Source: QQUD01 sp039029915 (GTDB lineage Bacteria; Chloroflexota; Anaerolineae; Promineifilales; Promineifilaceae). Taken from it: 25,954 bases of DNA. The stretch covers positions 1-25,954 of the forward strand of contig JBCCFD010000054.1 of the NCBI GenBank assembly GCA_039029915.1, written 5' to 3'. Below are positions 17,145 to 24,733 of the stretch, piece after piece. The stretch's first letter is position 1, and every line of letters begins with the position of its first letter. The position numbers and the translations under genes were made by a program. The notes beneath the pieces are model-generated. The model was not told the DNA's origin. It did not search any database and worked only from the letters and a program-made list of their open reading frames with translations.

Positions 17145-17786
17145 ATGTTTAAGGAAAGAGAGCAGGAACAGCGTTTTTGGCTTTGGTCATTGTTTTTATC
17201 ATCGTTGATTGGCGTCTTATTTTGGTATTTTCAACGTGTATCAGTCGCATCATTTAGCGAATTCTTTTCAACGACAATCACTTGGATTAGCTTTTTCACG
17301 AATATCACAAATGTTTTAATCATTGTGATGGCGGGGTCCCTTTTGTTTGGCAACGGCCGTTTACACCAATGGTTTAGCTCTCCAATCGTCCAATCAGCCC
17401 TTTGCTTGTACATCTTTTTTGTCGGATTTACTTACTGGCTATTATTGGGAGACCCCTCATCCATTGAAGGACTCAATCAATGGATACCTGAAATCCTAAC
17501 CCACACCTTATCACCCATCTTAGGCGTCATCTACTGGATTCGTGTCATCCCATGGGGACATCTAAAGTGGCGTCATTCTGTGATTTGGCTCGCCTATCCA
17601 ATCACCTATCTCGTTTATTGGCTTATCCGAGGTCCCATTGTCGGGAATTACCCTTATTTCTTTATTGACGTCAATACGCAGGGCTATGCCGGTGTTGCCA
17701 TGTGGTCCGGTGCCTTGATCGTGATGTTTGTGATTGGTGGATCAATTATGTGGGGCTGCGATAGAGCGTTTGCATCAGAAGCATAG
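17145..17786 (+). CDS. Pr6Pr-family membrane protein
   Basis: 213 residues with about six membrane helices. Family hallmarks are the FFTNITNVLI segment near helix 2, a helix carrying LTHTLSPILGVIYWI, then WLAYPITYLVYWLIRGP and the extracytoplasmic GNYPYFFIDVNTQGYAGV. These match the Pr6Pr/FAR-17a-like group, whose bacterial role is not established. ATG 17145 is chosen over an upstream TTG at 17106 because GAGGAG is correctly spaced from it. The leader hairpin overlapping that site suggests control of translation. It ends at a strong terminator shared with the convergent thpR gene. Confidence 0.85.
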   Translation: MFKEREQEQRFWLWSLFLSSLIGVLFWYFQRVSVASFSEFFSTTITWISFFTNITNVLIIVMAGSLLFGNGRLHQWFSSPIVQSALCLYIFFVGFTYWLLLGDPSSIEGLNQWIPEILTHTLSPILGVIYWIRVIPWGHLKWRHSVIWLAYPITYLVYWLIRGPIVGNYPYFFIDVNTQGYAGVAMWSGALIVMFVIGGSIMWGCDRAFASEA

Positions 17787-17816
17787 TCTGGCTGCCGTAC
17801 ACTCATCAAAATGTAC

Positions 17817-17883
17817 TATCCACAGATTCCGCAGATATCGCTTTTTTATCAGTGATATCGGCGTAACCTGTGGATATTTTTTT
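17817..17883. terminator. Long-stem intrinsic terminator between Pr6Pr gene and thpR
   Basis: A 23-nt arm (17817-17839) pairs with 17854-17876 with only three mismatches, over a 14-nt loop. Seven T residues (17877-17883) follow directly. It terminates plus-strand transcription and ends just before the thpR stop codon. Confidence 0.85.
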
Positions 17884-17884
17884 A

Positions 17885-18448
17885 TTAGCTCAACCCGACG
17901 GACTCAAGAATTGAATAGTTTGGACCTTTCGACGTAAGCTCGCTCTGCATAAGGTGAACGGCCGTTACGTCAAAAGCCAATGGTTCAACATGCCCACCCC
18001 ACGTCTTACCTTTAAATAGTTCAGTTTGCTTAACTCTGCCTAGGGTTAAGTGCGGCTTAAACGGCAATCGATCAGGAGGCCAATCGAGGTCGGTCAGGGC
18101 AGTTTCAACTTGAGCTTGGGTTTGCTGGAGCCTCTTCATCTCGCCGCCAAGCCCGACCCAAATTACGCGCGGTTTGTTTTTGTTGGGGAACGCCCCGAGC
18201 TGACTCAGCTTCAACGAGAATGACTTTTCCGTTAAATGGGCGCTAAGGGCTTTAGAAATGCTTGGTAGTTGGGAAACGGTCGTATCGCCCAAAAACCGCA
18301 GCGTTAAATGCATCAGCTCTGGTTTAACCCACCTTACCGCTCTTTTCGGCATCTGTTGGTCAAGTTCTTTTGAGACAGCCTCCAGATAGTGCTTTACTTC
18401 CTCTGGTAAATCAATCGCAATAAATGTTCGTATTTTTTTCTCTTGCAT
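17885..18448 (-). CDS. thpR: RNA 2',3'-cyclic phosphodiesterase (ThpR/LigT)
   Basis: 187 residues, normal for the 2H phosphoesterase family. The two catalytic H-x-T motifs are present as MHLTLRFLG (His47, Thr49) and KPHLTLGRV (His133, Thr135). The N-terminal RTFIAIDLP is typical. The enzyme hydrolyses 2',3'-cyclic phosphate ends of RNA in the cytoplasm. A GGAGGG abuts the start codon, and a second GGAGG lies further up. It is a lone minus-strand gene between plus-strand units. The substrate in vivo is not certain for any member of the family. Confidence 0.93.
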   Translation of the reverse strand: MQEKKIRTFIAIDLPEEVKHYLEAVSKELDQQMPKRAVRWVKPELMHLTLRFLGDTTVSQLPSISKALSAHLTEKSFSLKLSQLGAFPNKNKPRVIWVGLGGEMKRLQQTQAQVETALTDLDWPPDRLPFKPHLTLGRVKQTELFKGKTWGGHVEPLAFDVTAVHLMQSELTSKGPNYSILESVGLS

Positions 18449-18454
18449 CCCTCC

Positions 18455-18460
18455 ATTATA
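18455..18460 (-). promoter_or_regulatory. -10 element of thpR, possibly leaderless
   Basis: On the minus strand TATAAT is separated by exactly six bases (GGAGGG) from the ATG at 18448, so the transcript could begin at the start codon. No clear -35 was found. Confidence 0.4.
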
Positions 18461-18608
18461 CCTCCTATCATACGGCTCCCGTTACCGATCACGGAAACCG
18501 TTGCGAATATTGATTGCAATGGTTAAGATTCAGGTAAATGACTGGAATCATCAAGCCTAGTATTGCGCTTCATCAATTCGCATTAAGTTATGATGTTAGC
18601 AATACTCA

Positions 18609-18662
18609 ACAGTTTTCCGAATGCGTGCTGCTTGCTATTATGTTAACAAATCGGAAAACTGT
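18609..18662. promoter_or_regulatory. Perfect 12-bp inverted repeat around a candidate galT promoter
   Basis: ACAGTTTTCCGA (18609-18620) is exactly mirrored by TCGGAAAACTGT (18651-18662), 30 bp apart. A TATTAT box (18636-18641) lies between, with TTTTCC of the left arm 17 bp upstream. Centres are 42 bp apart, about four helical turns. It could be a pair of operator half-sites or a leader hairpin. Confidence 0.55.
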
Positions 18663-18692
18663 ACAAGGTCATCAAAAGATGAAGGAGTGCAC

Positions 18693-19730
18693 ATGCAATT
18701 TGACCCTTTAGAACATCCCCATCGTCGCTGGAATCCCTTAGCTGGCAAGTGGGTCATGGTTTCCCCACATCGGATGAAACGGCCGTGGCAAGGCCAAGTC
18801 GAAGACACACCACCGGATAATCGTCCAAGCTATGATCCAAACTGCTATTTATGCCCCGGAAACGAACGCTCCAGTGGTGCAAAGAACCCTGTCTACGATA
18901 GCACTTACGTCTTTACAAATGACTTTGCCGCCGTTTTACCGGATGTCCCAGAGGCTAACAATCAAAATCCCTTGATGCAGATTGGGCATATCGAAGGGAC
19001 TTGTCGCGTCATGTGTTTTTCTCCCCGACATGATCTGACCTTACCAGAAATGGAAGTCGCTGATATCCAAAAAGTGATCACCACATGGATCGAGCAAACA
19101 AACGACCTTAGCCAAACGTACAAATGGGTGCAAATCTTTGAAAACAAAGGGGCGATGATGGGCTGCTCTAATCCACACCCCCACTGCCAAATTTGGGGGG
19201 TGTCAATCCTACCCAATGAAGTTGCAGCCGAAGAGATTAATCAAAAAGCGTATTTTGAGAAAAACGGCCGTCCTATGCTTATGGATTACGTTAATCAAGA
19301 GCTTGAGCAAAAAGAGCGAATTTTAGTTGAAAATGAGCACTGGCTGTGTGTCGTTCCATTTTGGGCAGTCTGGCCATTTGAATTAATGCTGCTTCCAAAA
19401 CGACACGTTCTTAGAATACCAGACTTGTCAGCCGACGAGCAGGCAAGCCTCGCAGATATCATGAAGCGACTGCTCATTAAGTATGACAACTTATTTGAAA
19501 CGTCCTTTCCCTATTCAATGGGCTGGCACGGCGCACCGTTTATTGAGGGGCAAGATTTATCACACTGGCAGCTTCACGCCCACTTTTACCCACCGCTTCT
19601 GCGCTCTGCCACGGTCAAGAAGTTTATGGTTGGGTATGAAATGCTTGGTGAGTCACAGCGTGATTTAACGGCCGAGCAAGCGGCAAAACGATTGAGGGAT
19701 TTGCCAGATCAACATTACAAAATTGGGTGA
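18693..19730 (+). CDS. galT: Galactose-1-phosphate uridylyltransferase (class I GalT)
   Basis: 345 residues, standard length. It transfers UMP between UDP-glucose and galactose-1-phosphate in the Leloir pathway. The active-site HPH triplet is at 162-164 in CSNPHPHCQIWG, with His164 the nucleophile by homology. A zinc-site pair, Cys51 and Cys54, lies in NCYLCPGN. The N-terminal RRWNPLAGKWVMVSPHR and C-terminal WQLHAHFYPP are characteristic. The start at 18693 is supported by AAGGAG five bases upstream. The longer frame from 18621 would run through the inverted repeat and is rejected. galK follows after 7 bp, so the two are cotranscribed. Confidence 0.97.
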   Translation: MQFDPLEHPHRRWNPLAGKWVMVSPHRMKRPWQGQVEDTPPDNRPSYDPNCYLCPGNERSSGAKNPVYDSTYVFTNDFAAVLPDVPEANNQNPLMQIGHIEGTCRVMCFSPRHDLTLPEMEVADIQKVITTWIEQTNDLSQTYKWVQIFENKGAMMGCSNPHPHCQIWGVSILPNEVAAEEINQKAYFEKNGRPMLMDYVNQELEQKERILVENEHWLCVVPFWAVWPFELMLLPKRHVLRIPDLSADEQASLADIMKRLLIKYDNLFETSFPYSMGWHGAPFIEGQDLSHWQLHAHFYPPLLRSATVKKFMVGYEMLGESQRDLTAEQAAKRLRDLPDQHYKIG

Positions 19731-19737
19731 ATTGAGT

Positions 19738-20886
19738 ATGCAAAAATTCGTAGAAGAAAAATTTGAAGAGAAATTTGGCGAACAGCCACCGATCATTGTC
19801 CAAGCACCGGGTCGAGTTAATTTAATTGGGGAACATACCGATTACAATGATGGGTTTGTTTTACCAATGGCAATTAATCGGGCGGTGTGGGTTGCCCTGC
19901 GTCTCCGGCCAGATAAGCAAGTACATGTGACGGCACTAGATTTAGATGAGACGGCCGTTTTTGACCTCACCAACATCACGAATGACAATTGCGGCTGGAT
20001 TGAGTATCTCAAAGGCATGGCCTGGGCCATGCAAAATGCAGGCTACGAGCTGAGCGGCTGGGAAGGCGTATTTAGCGGCAATGTTCCGAGAGGGGCAGGG
20101 CTCTCTTCTTCAGCAGCCCTTGAAATGGCGACTGCACGCGCCTTCCATGCGGTGTCTGAATTTGAATGGGTCCCCTCTGAAATGGCGAAATTAGGGCAAA
20201 TTACGGAAAACAAGTGGGTCGGCGTCAATAGCGGTATCATGGATCAAATGATTTCTGCTTCTGGCCAAGAAGGAAACGCCCTCTTAATCGACTGCCGCTC
20301 GCTCCAAAGTGAGCTCGTCCCGTTGCCACACACAGTGGATGGCTCAAAAACGGTCGTTGTCATTTTAGATAGCGCCACGCGACACACACACGTCGATTCT
20401 GGCTATAATGAGCGAAGAGAACAGTGTGAGAAAGCCGCGAAATATTTTGAAGTCAAAGCGTTAAGAGATGTTTCTATTTCCGAATTTTTAGAGTCAGGTG
20501 ATGGCCTTGAGGAAGTGACCTATCGTCGAGCTAAGCACGTGGTTACAGAGAATTTGCGCACCCTTAACGCTGCTAAATCAATGAAAAATGCAGACGTTGA
20601 GCTACTTGGTCAACTTATGAACGAAAGTCACATCAGCATGCGGGATGATTTTGAAATCTCAACGAAAGAACTGGATGCAATGGTAGAGATTGCCCAATCT
20701 CAAGAAGGATGTTATGGTGCTAGAATGACCGGTGGTGGCTTTGGTGGGTGTGCCGTGGCTCTGGTTCATGCAGAACATGTTGATGATTTTGTAACGGCCG
20801 TTGCCAAACAATATAAAACCCAAACCAACATCAAACCAAACGTTTACGTTTGTCATCCAAGCCCCGGTGCATCACAAATTAAATGA
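19738..20886 (+). CDS. galK: Galactokinase (GHMP kinase family)
   Basis: 382 residues. It phosphorylates galactose at C1 with ATP. Signatures are GRVNLIGEHTDYNDGFVLP (25-43), the ATP-binding VPRGAGLSSSAALE (117-129), catalytic Asp169 in NSGIMDQMIS, and C-terminal ARMTGGGFGGCAVAL. The start ATG 19738 has GGGTGA overlapping the galT stop seven bases earlier. A TTG at 19723 is in frame but overlaps galT and is less likely. It is the second gene of a galTK unit. After it come a repeat and a strong hairpin before galE. Confidence 0.97.
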   Translation: MQKFVEEKFEEKFGEQPPIIVQAPGRVNLIGEHTDYNDGFVLPMAINRAVWVALRLRPDKQVHVTALDLDETAVFDLTNITNDNCGWIEYLKGMAWAMQNAGYELSGWEGVFSGNVPRGAGLSSSAALEMATARAFHAVSEFEWVPSEMAKLGQITENKWVGVNSGIMDQMISASGQEGNALLIDCRSLQSELVPLPHTVDGSKTVVVILDSATRHTHVDSGYNERREQCEKAAKYFEVKALRDVSISEFLESGDGLEEVTYRRAKHVVTENLRTLNAAKSMKNADVELLGQLMNESHISMRDDFEISTKELDAMVEIAQSQEGCYGARMTGGGFGGCAVALVHAEHVDDFVTAVAKQYKTQTNIKPNVYVCHPSPGASQIK

Positions 20887-20888
20887 GG

Positions 20889-20939
20889 TAAGTGAAACGA
20901 AGTTCCTATTTTGAATAAAGCGCTGGCTTTAAACTTCGG
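20889..20939 (+). repeat. Dispersed 51-bp repeat, copy B
   Basis: The reverse complement matches 13640-13690 at 41 of 51 positions by hand alignment. It starts two bases after the galK stop codon. Confidence 0.6.
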
Positions 20940-20950
20940 AACACTTAATC

Positions 20951-20984
20951 AAGCACCCCAAGTTTTCAAAAACTTGGGGTGCTT
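20951..20984. terminator. Strong 15-bp hairpin after galK
   Basis: AAGCACCCCAAGTTT (20951-20965) pairs perfectly with AAACTTGGGGTGCTT (20970-20984) over TCAA. An A-rich run rather than T-run follows on the plus strand, so it may stabilise the galTK 3' end or attenuate rather than terminate fully. Confidence 0.6.
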
Positions 20985-21096
20985 AGAAAAAAGAAAGCGG
21001 TATTTTAAAGTTAATTGTGTACAAAGAACGTGTGGGACACTGGCAATAAGCCATCACCATCCCCCTTAATCTCCAAACTTAAAAAAGGAATCATCT

Positions 21097-22077
21097 ATGA
21101 AAGTATTAGTTACTGGCGGTGCCGGTTATATTGGCAGTGTGACCGTCGAGCGTTTGATCAAAGCCGGAGAAGAAGTTGTTGTCTTTGACAACCTCTATCA
21201 AGGTCACCAAGATGCAGTTCATCCCGAGGCGACGTTTATCAAGGGTGATTTAGCCAATAAAGAAGAAATCGAAACAGCCATTGCAGAACATAAACCTGAT
21301 GGCATTATGCATTTCGCATCTTATACATTGGTTGGTGAATCAGTTGAATTCCCTTTTATGTACCTCAAAGACAATGCTGTCAACGGGGCCAATCTGCTAG
21401 AGAGTGCCGCCAAGCATGGGGTCAAACGATTTATCCTTTCATCTACAGCCAATTTATTTGATGACCCTGAGCAAATGCCAATTGCCGAGGATGAGCGAAT
21501 TGTACCTGGCAGCCCATACGGTGAATCTAAATATATTATCGAACGATACCTACACTGGATGGATACGATCTATGATATGCGCTACGCCTGCTTACGATAC
21601 TTCAATGCTTGTGGCGCAACGGAAGAACGGGGAGAAGATCACGCTCCTGAAACGCATCTAATTCCCTTAGTTTTGGAAGTCGCTTTAGGTCAGCGAGAGA
21701 AAATTGTTATCTTTGGCGATGATTATGACACACCAGATGGCACCTGTGTCCGTGACTATATTCACGTGGTAGATTTGGCTGAAGCCCATATTCTCGCTAT
21801 GCGCGCCCTCGAAAATGGCCCGAGTCGAAAATATAATTTAGGAAACGGCCGTGGTTATACCATTCGTCAAGTCATTGAAACAGCCCGAAAAGTAACGGGA
21901 CACCCCATCCCTGCAGAGGTCGGTGACCGCCGCCCAGGCGACCCAGATATTTTAATTGCCAGCAGCGAAACGATTAATCACGATTTAGGCTGGGCACCTA
22001 TTTATCCTGAGTTGGAACAAATTATTGAAACCGCTTGGAAATGGCACCAAGCTAACCCCAGCGGTTATGCGAAGTAA
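21097..22077 (+). CDS. galE: UDP-glucose 4-epimerase (extended SDR)
   Basis: 326 residues. It interconverts UDP-galactose and UDP-glucose using bound NAD. The dinucleotide site is GGAGYIGS (7-14). The catalytic SDR pair is Tyr141 and Lys145 in SPYGESK, with Ser/Thr at SST 115-117. RYFNACGA and RDYIHVVDLAEAH are typical of GalE. AAAAAAGGAA lies about ten bases upstream of ATG. It lies downstream of galTK but across a 210-bp gap with a hairpin, so it may have its own promoter and a second role in envelope sugar supply. The segment SSTANLFDD differs from the more usual SSTAAVYG. Confidence 0.95.
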   Translation: MKVLVTGGAGYIGSVTVERLIKAGEEVVVFDNLYQGHQDAVHPEATFIKGDLANKEEIETAIAEHKPDGIMHFASYTLVGESVEFPFMYLKDNAVNGANLLESAAKHGVKRFILSSTANLFDDPEQMPIAEDERIVPGSPYGESKYIIERYLHWMDTIYDMRYACLRYFNACGATEERGEDHAPETHLIPLVLEVALGQREKIVIFGDDYDTPDGTCVRDYIHVVDLAEAHILAMRALENGPSRKYNLGNGRGYTIRQVIETARKVTGHPIPAEVGDRRPGDPDILIASSETINHDLGWAPIYPELEQIIETAWKWHQANPSGYAK

Positions 22078-22129
22078 GTTAATTGATATTATGTGGCAAA
22101 GAGGGGCTCACTAATTATTTTGTCGCATA

Positions 22130-22189
22130 GATTGGACCAATCGTTAAGATTGGTCCAATCCAAAACCAAGTTTCAATTTAGAAACTTGG
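22130..22189. terminator. Bidirectional double hairpin between galE and the YceI gene
   Basis: GATTGGACCAATC (22130-22142) pairs with GATTGGTCCAATC (22148-22160). CCAAGTTTC (22166-22174) pairs with GAAACTTGG (22181-22189). On the minus strand the second stem is followed by TTTTGG. The genes converge here. Confidence 0.75.
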
Positions 22190-22195
22190 GGGCAT

Positions 22196-22939
22196 TTAGC
22201 TCTCAACGGCCGTAAATTCCACCTGAATCACAAAATCGTCAGCCACCGTTAGCGTGTTAGCGAAATTTGGCGGCTCAATACCAAAGGTCGACATGGCTAT
22301 CGGCAGGCGCGCCACGCCGGTTAAACGACCATCTTGTAAAACGGCCGTGACCTCAAACGTCACCTCTTGAGATATTTCTCGGATGGTAATGTCACCCAGT
22401 AAATCAAACGAAATTTCTTCACCTTCCGTATAAGCATCTGGCATGCTAGAAACAGATTTTGCTTCAAATATGGCATCTGGGAACAGGTTTGATTCTAGAT
22501 GATTATCGCGTATAAAACTGTCCCGTCGGTTTTGGTCGGTTGTTAATGATACGAGGTTAACCACGAAGCTACCGCTCTCGAGCAAATCAGCGTTGCCAAA
22601 GTTAAGCTGTAGTTCACCGCTGATGTCATTTGTGCTACCAATGACGTCAGCATCTCCCGGTTGAATATTAAATTTGGTTAAAGCATCCGCAAAGAACTCC
22701 TCATCAACAAGGTAAGAAGCAGTCGATTCGTCAGCAACAATGCTGTAAGTGCGCGGCTCATTAGCCTCTGCGCCAATTGCATACGTCACTGCTTCACCGG
22801 AAGAACTCGCCTCATCACCGGCTGGCTCTTCAACAACATCTGCAGCCGGAACGGCCGTTGCTTCAGTGGAAACGGCCGTTTCACCTCCACATGCCGCTAA
22901 AAAGAAAACAATCACAGTTAAGAACAATACTCGTTTCAT
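22196..22939 (-). CDS. YceI-domain lipoprotein
   Basis: 247 residues. The N-terminus is a lipoprotein signal (MKRVLFLTVIVFFLAACGG), with the lipobox LAAC and Cys17 as the lipidated residue. A Thr/Ala/Glu-rich linker to about residue 60 leads to a YceI-type lipocalin-like barrel: YSIVADESTASYLVDEEF, GELQLNF, LVSLTTDQNRRDSFIR, LFPDAIFEAKSV, GDITIREISQEVTFEV. YceI proteins bind isoprenoid-like or other amphiphilic ligands and act outside the membrane. CAGGAG nine bases before ATG is the ribosome site. It is the last gene of a minus-strand operon, 6 bp after the LtaS-like gene. The ligand is unknown. Confidence 0.92.
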   Translation of the reverse strand: MKRVLFLTVIVFFLAACGGETAVSTEATAVPAADVVEEPAGDEASSSGEAVTYAIGAEANEPRTYSIVADESTASYLVDEEFFADALTKFNIQPGDADVIGSTNDISGELQLNFGNADLLESGSFVVNLVSLTTDQNRRDSFIRDNHLESNLFPDAIFEAKSVSSMPDAYTEGEEISFDLLGDITIREISQEVTFEVTAVLQDGRLTGVARLPIAMSTFGIEPPNFANTLTVADDFVIQVEFTAVES

Positions 22940-22945
22940 AATATG

Positions 22946-24730
22946 TTACTCCTGTTTTTCAAAAATTAAGCCCGAAGGCGAATAAACTGGAAGCGCATCA
23001 CTTGTCAGTTGACTCTCACCAAATGAGTGTATCAACTGCTGCATAAAAAGTGAATAAAATCCTTCATGGTGCATATTTGGCCCTAAACCGCGTGTCGAAA
23101 GCTGTGGCAAAAAATCATTTTCCAAAAACAATTCAACAAATGCACTATTTCTGCTGATGACATGAATCGGCGTGTCAAAGCCATCATCTCGGCGGGCAAC
23201 GCGCGCCGGCTGATGATCCCCAACAAGCACGAAAATATCGTTATCATCTCCCACAGTGAGAATGAAGTTAGTCAATGTTTCCAGTTCATATTGAATTGAA
23301 CGCATATAATTTTGACGTAACTCTTCCTGCGAAAAGCTCTGTGAGGCTGAACCATCAACTGGCGGCATATCGTTAAAACTCCGCCAATCTTCTTCGACCG
23401 TTGGCAACGGATACCACGGATAGTGAGAGTTTTGGGAGATGTAAAAAAATAGATTCGGATCATCAGAGGCATTATTCATATATTCGTGCGCAAAGTGCAG
23501 GGCATATTGATCGGGTGGCGACGGTCCCCAGCCATAAAGTGGACCGGTATAGTTCAAATCGCCAAACCGCAGCCATTCATCGAAACCATAAAAATCTTTG
23601 TATCTATCGAGCTGAACATCATCCAGTTCGCGAGAAATGGATGATAGTCGATAACTTCGATAGCCTTGATCTCTTAAATAGTTTATTAGGTGTGGGTATG
23701 GCTCATTGTAATATTGATTAAGTAGCGTTAAATATTCGGCATGGGTTTCCAAGCGAACGCCAGAAAGTGCACTGGTATACGAAATCCACGAGCCACCACC
23801 CCAGGTAGGAGCATCGCTCATATTCGACGCCACAGACCAGCCGCTTTCAGCAAGCTGCGCATCTAAATCACGTAAAGTTGTGATCATTTCCGCCAAAAAG
23901 TCAGACCGCTGATAAAGTACACTTCCATAAGATTCGATAAATATTAGATAGATGTCAGGCCGCTCTTCCAAATCAAAATCAGCATAATTATATACAGATG
24001 CAATTTCGGCTTTATCAAAACGATTTGCATTTGCTTGAGCATCTTTTGAGAGAATAAAGTTGTATCCAATCTTAGCTGTAAAACTACTAATCGCTGCTTC
24101 TGGTTGATACGCGTTTACCTCATTCGTGCTGATTGAAAAAAGCAGGAATCCGCAGAACAAAGTAAACAAAATTTTAGATCGCACAGTGAGTTCATTCACT
24201 GTTTGTCTATAAAGAAGCCAGACAAAAAACCGGTATAAAGCAGTGATGATAATCACCAAAAGCAATGGAGAAAGGCCGTATACTAAAAGTGTTAGATCCA
24301 AATTTTTTACTACAAATTGAGTTAAGTCAGCAAAAAGGAAGTAATCGTTAAAAAAGGCTGGTTCAAGCAAGTAAAATGAACGAATAAACCCTTCATAAAT
24401 CATATAAATTAGCTGGGCAATATAAAGCACAAATATGAAGACAAGAACCCATTTCTTGCGAAGCGGTTTTAACCAAACCCAGGCTAGAATCAGTAGGAGC
24501 CATTCTAGTTGAAACCGAAAGATGTCTAAATTAAAACGTTTTTCAAAAAAAACGGCCGTTATGGTCTCCAGCGACCACCCTTTTAACTCCTCGGTCGGAA
24601 AAAAGTCAGACCGAAAATTGTAAAACAAAAAGATTGGCAAAAACAGCAAAAAATTTAGAGCAAAGATCAGCATCCAAAATAATAAGCCAGCCTGTCTTTT
24701 TTCAGAAGAATCAATAGGTGAATTTTGCAT
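22946..24730 (-). CDS. LtaS/sulfatase-like membrane phospho- or sulfo-transferase
   Basis: 594 residues. About five membrane helices fill the first 200 residues, followed by a large extracytoplasmic alkaline-phosphatase-superfamily domain. Candidate metal and catalytic residues are Glu266 in IFIESYGS, Thr309 in APTWGGGSW (nucleophile position), His436 in SQNSHYPW and Asp505-His506 in VLVGDHQPA. This is the layout of lipoteichoic-acid synthase and lipid-linked phosphoethanolamine or phosphoglycerol transferases, but the exact donor is not identifiable. No clear ribosome site is seen, and the ATG is 3 bp after the upstream peptidase stop, so translation is probably coupled. It is the middle gene of an envelope operon. 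Confidence 0.85.
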   Translation of the reverse strand: MQNSPIDSSEKRQAGLLFWMLIFALNFLLFLPIFLFYNFRSDFFPTEELKGWSLETITAVFFEKRFNLDIFRFQLEWLLLILAWVWLKPLRKKWVLVFIFVLYIAQLIYMIYEGFIRSFYLLEPAFFNDYFLFADLTQFVVKNLDLTLLVYGLSPLLLVIIITALYRFFVWLLYRQTVNELTVRSKILFTLFCGFLLFSISTNEVNAYQPEAAISSFTAKIGYNFILSKDAQANANRFDKAEIASVYNYADFDLEERPDIYLIFIESYGSVLYQRSDFLAEMITTLRDLDAQLAESGWSVASNMSDAPTWGGGSWISYTSALSGVRLETHAEYLTLLNQYYNEPYPHLINYLRDQGYRSYRLSSISRELDDVQLDRYKDFYGFDEWLRFGDLNYTGPLYGWGPSPPDQYALHFAHEYMNNASDDPNLFFYISQNSHYPWYPLPTVEEDWRSFNDMPPVDGSASQSFSQEELRQNYMRSIQYELETLTNFILTVGDDNDIFVLVGDHQPARVARRDDGFDTPIHVISRNSAFVELFLENDFLPQLSTRGLGPNMHHEGFYSLFMQQLIHSFGESQLTSDALPVYSPSGLIFEKQE

Positions 24731-24733
24731 GAT

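Noticed and set aside
18621..18692. Upstream extension of galT to 18621
   Set aside because: It would translate through the inverted repeat, and the conserved N-terminus (RRWNPLAGKW) plus AAGGAG fit ATG 18693.
23401..23721. 106-codon open frame on the plus strand inside the LtaS-like gene
   Set aside because: It is opposite a conserved enzyme with metal-site motifs. Composition is low in hydrophobic structure and no motif was recognised.
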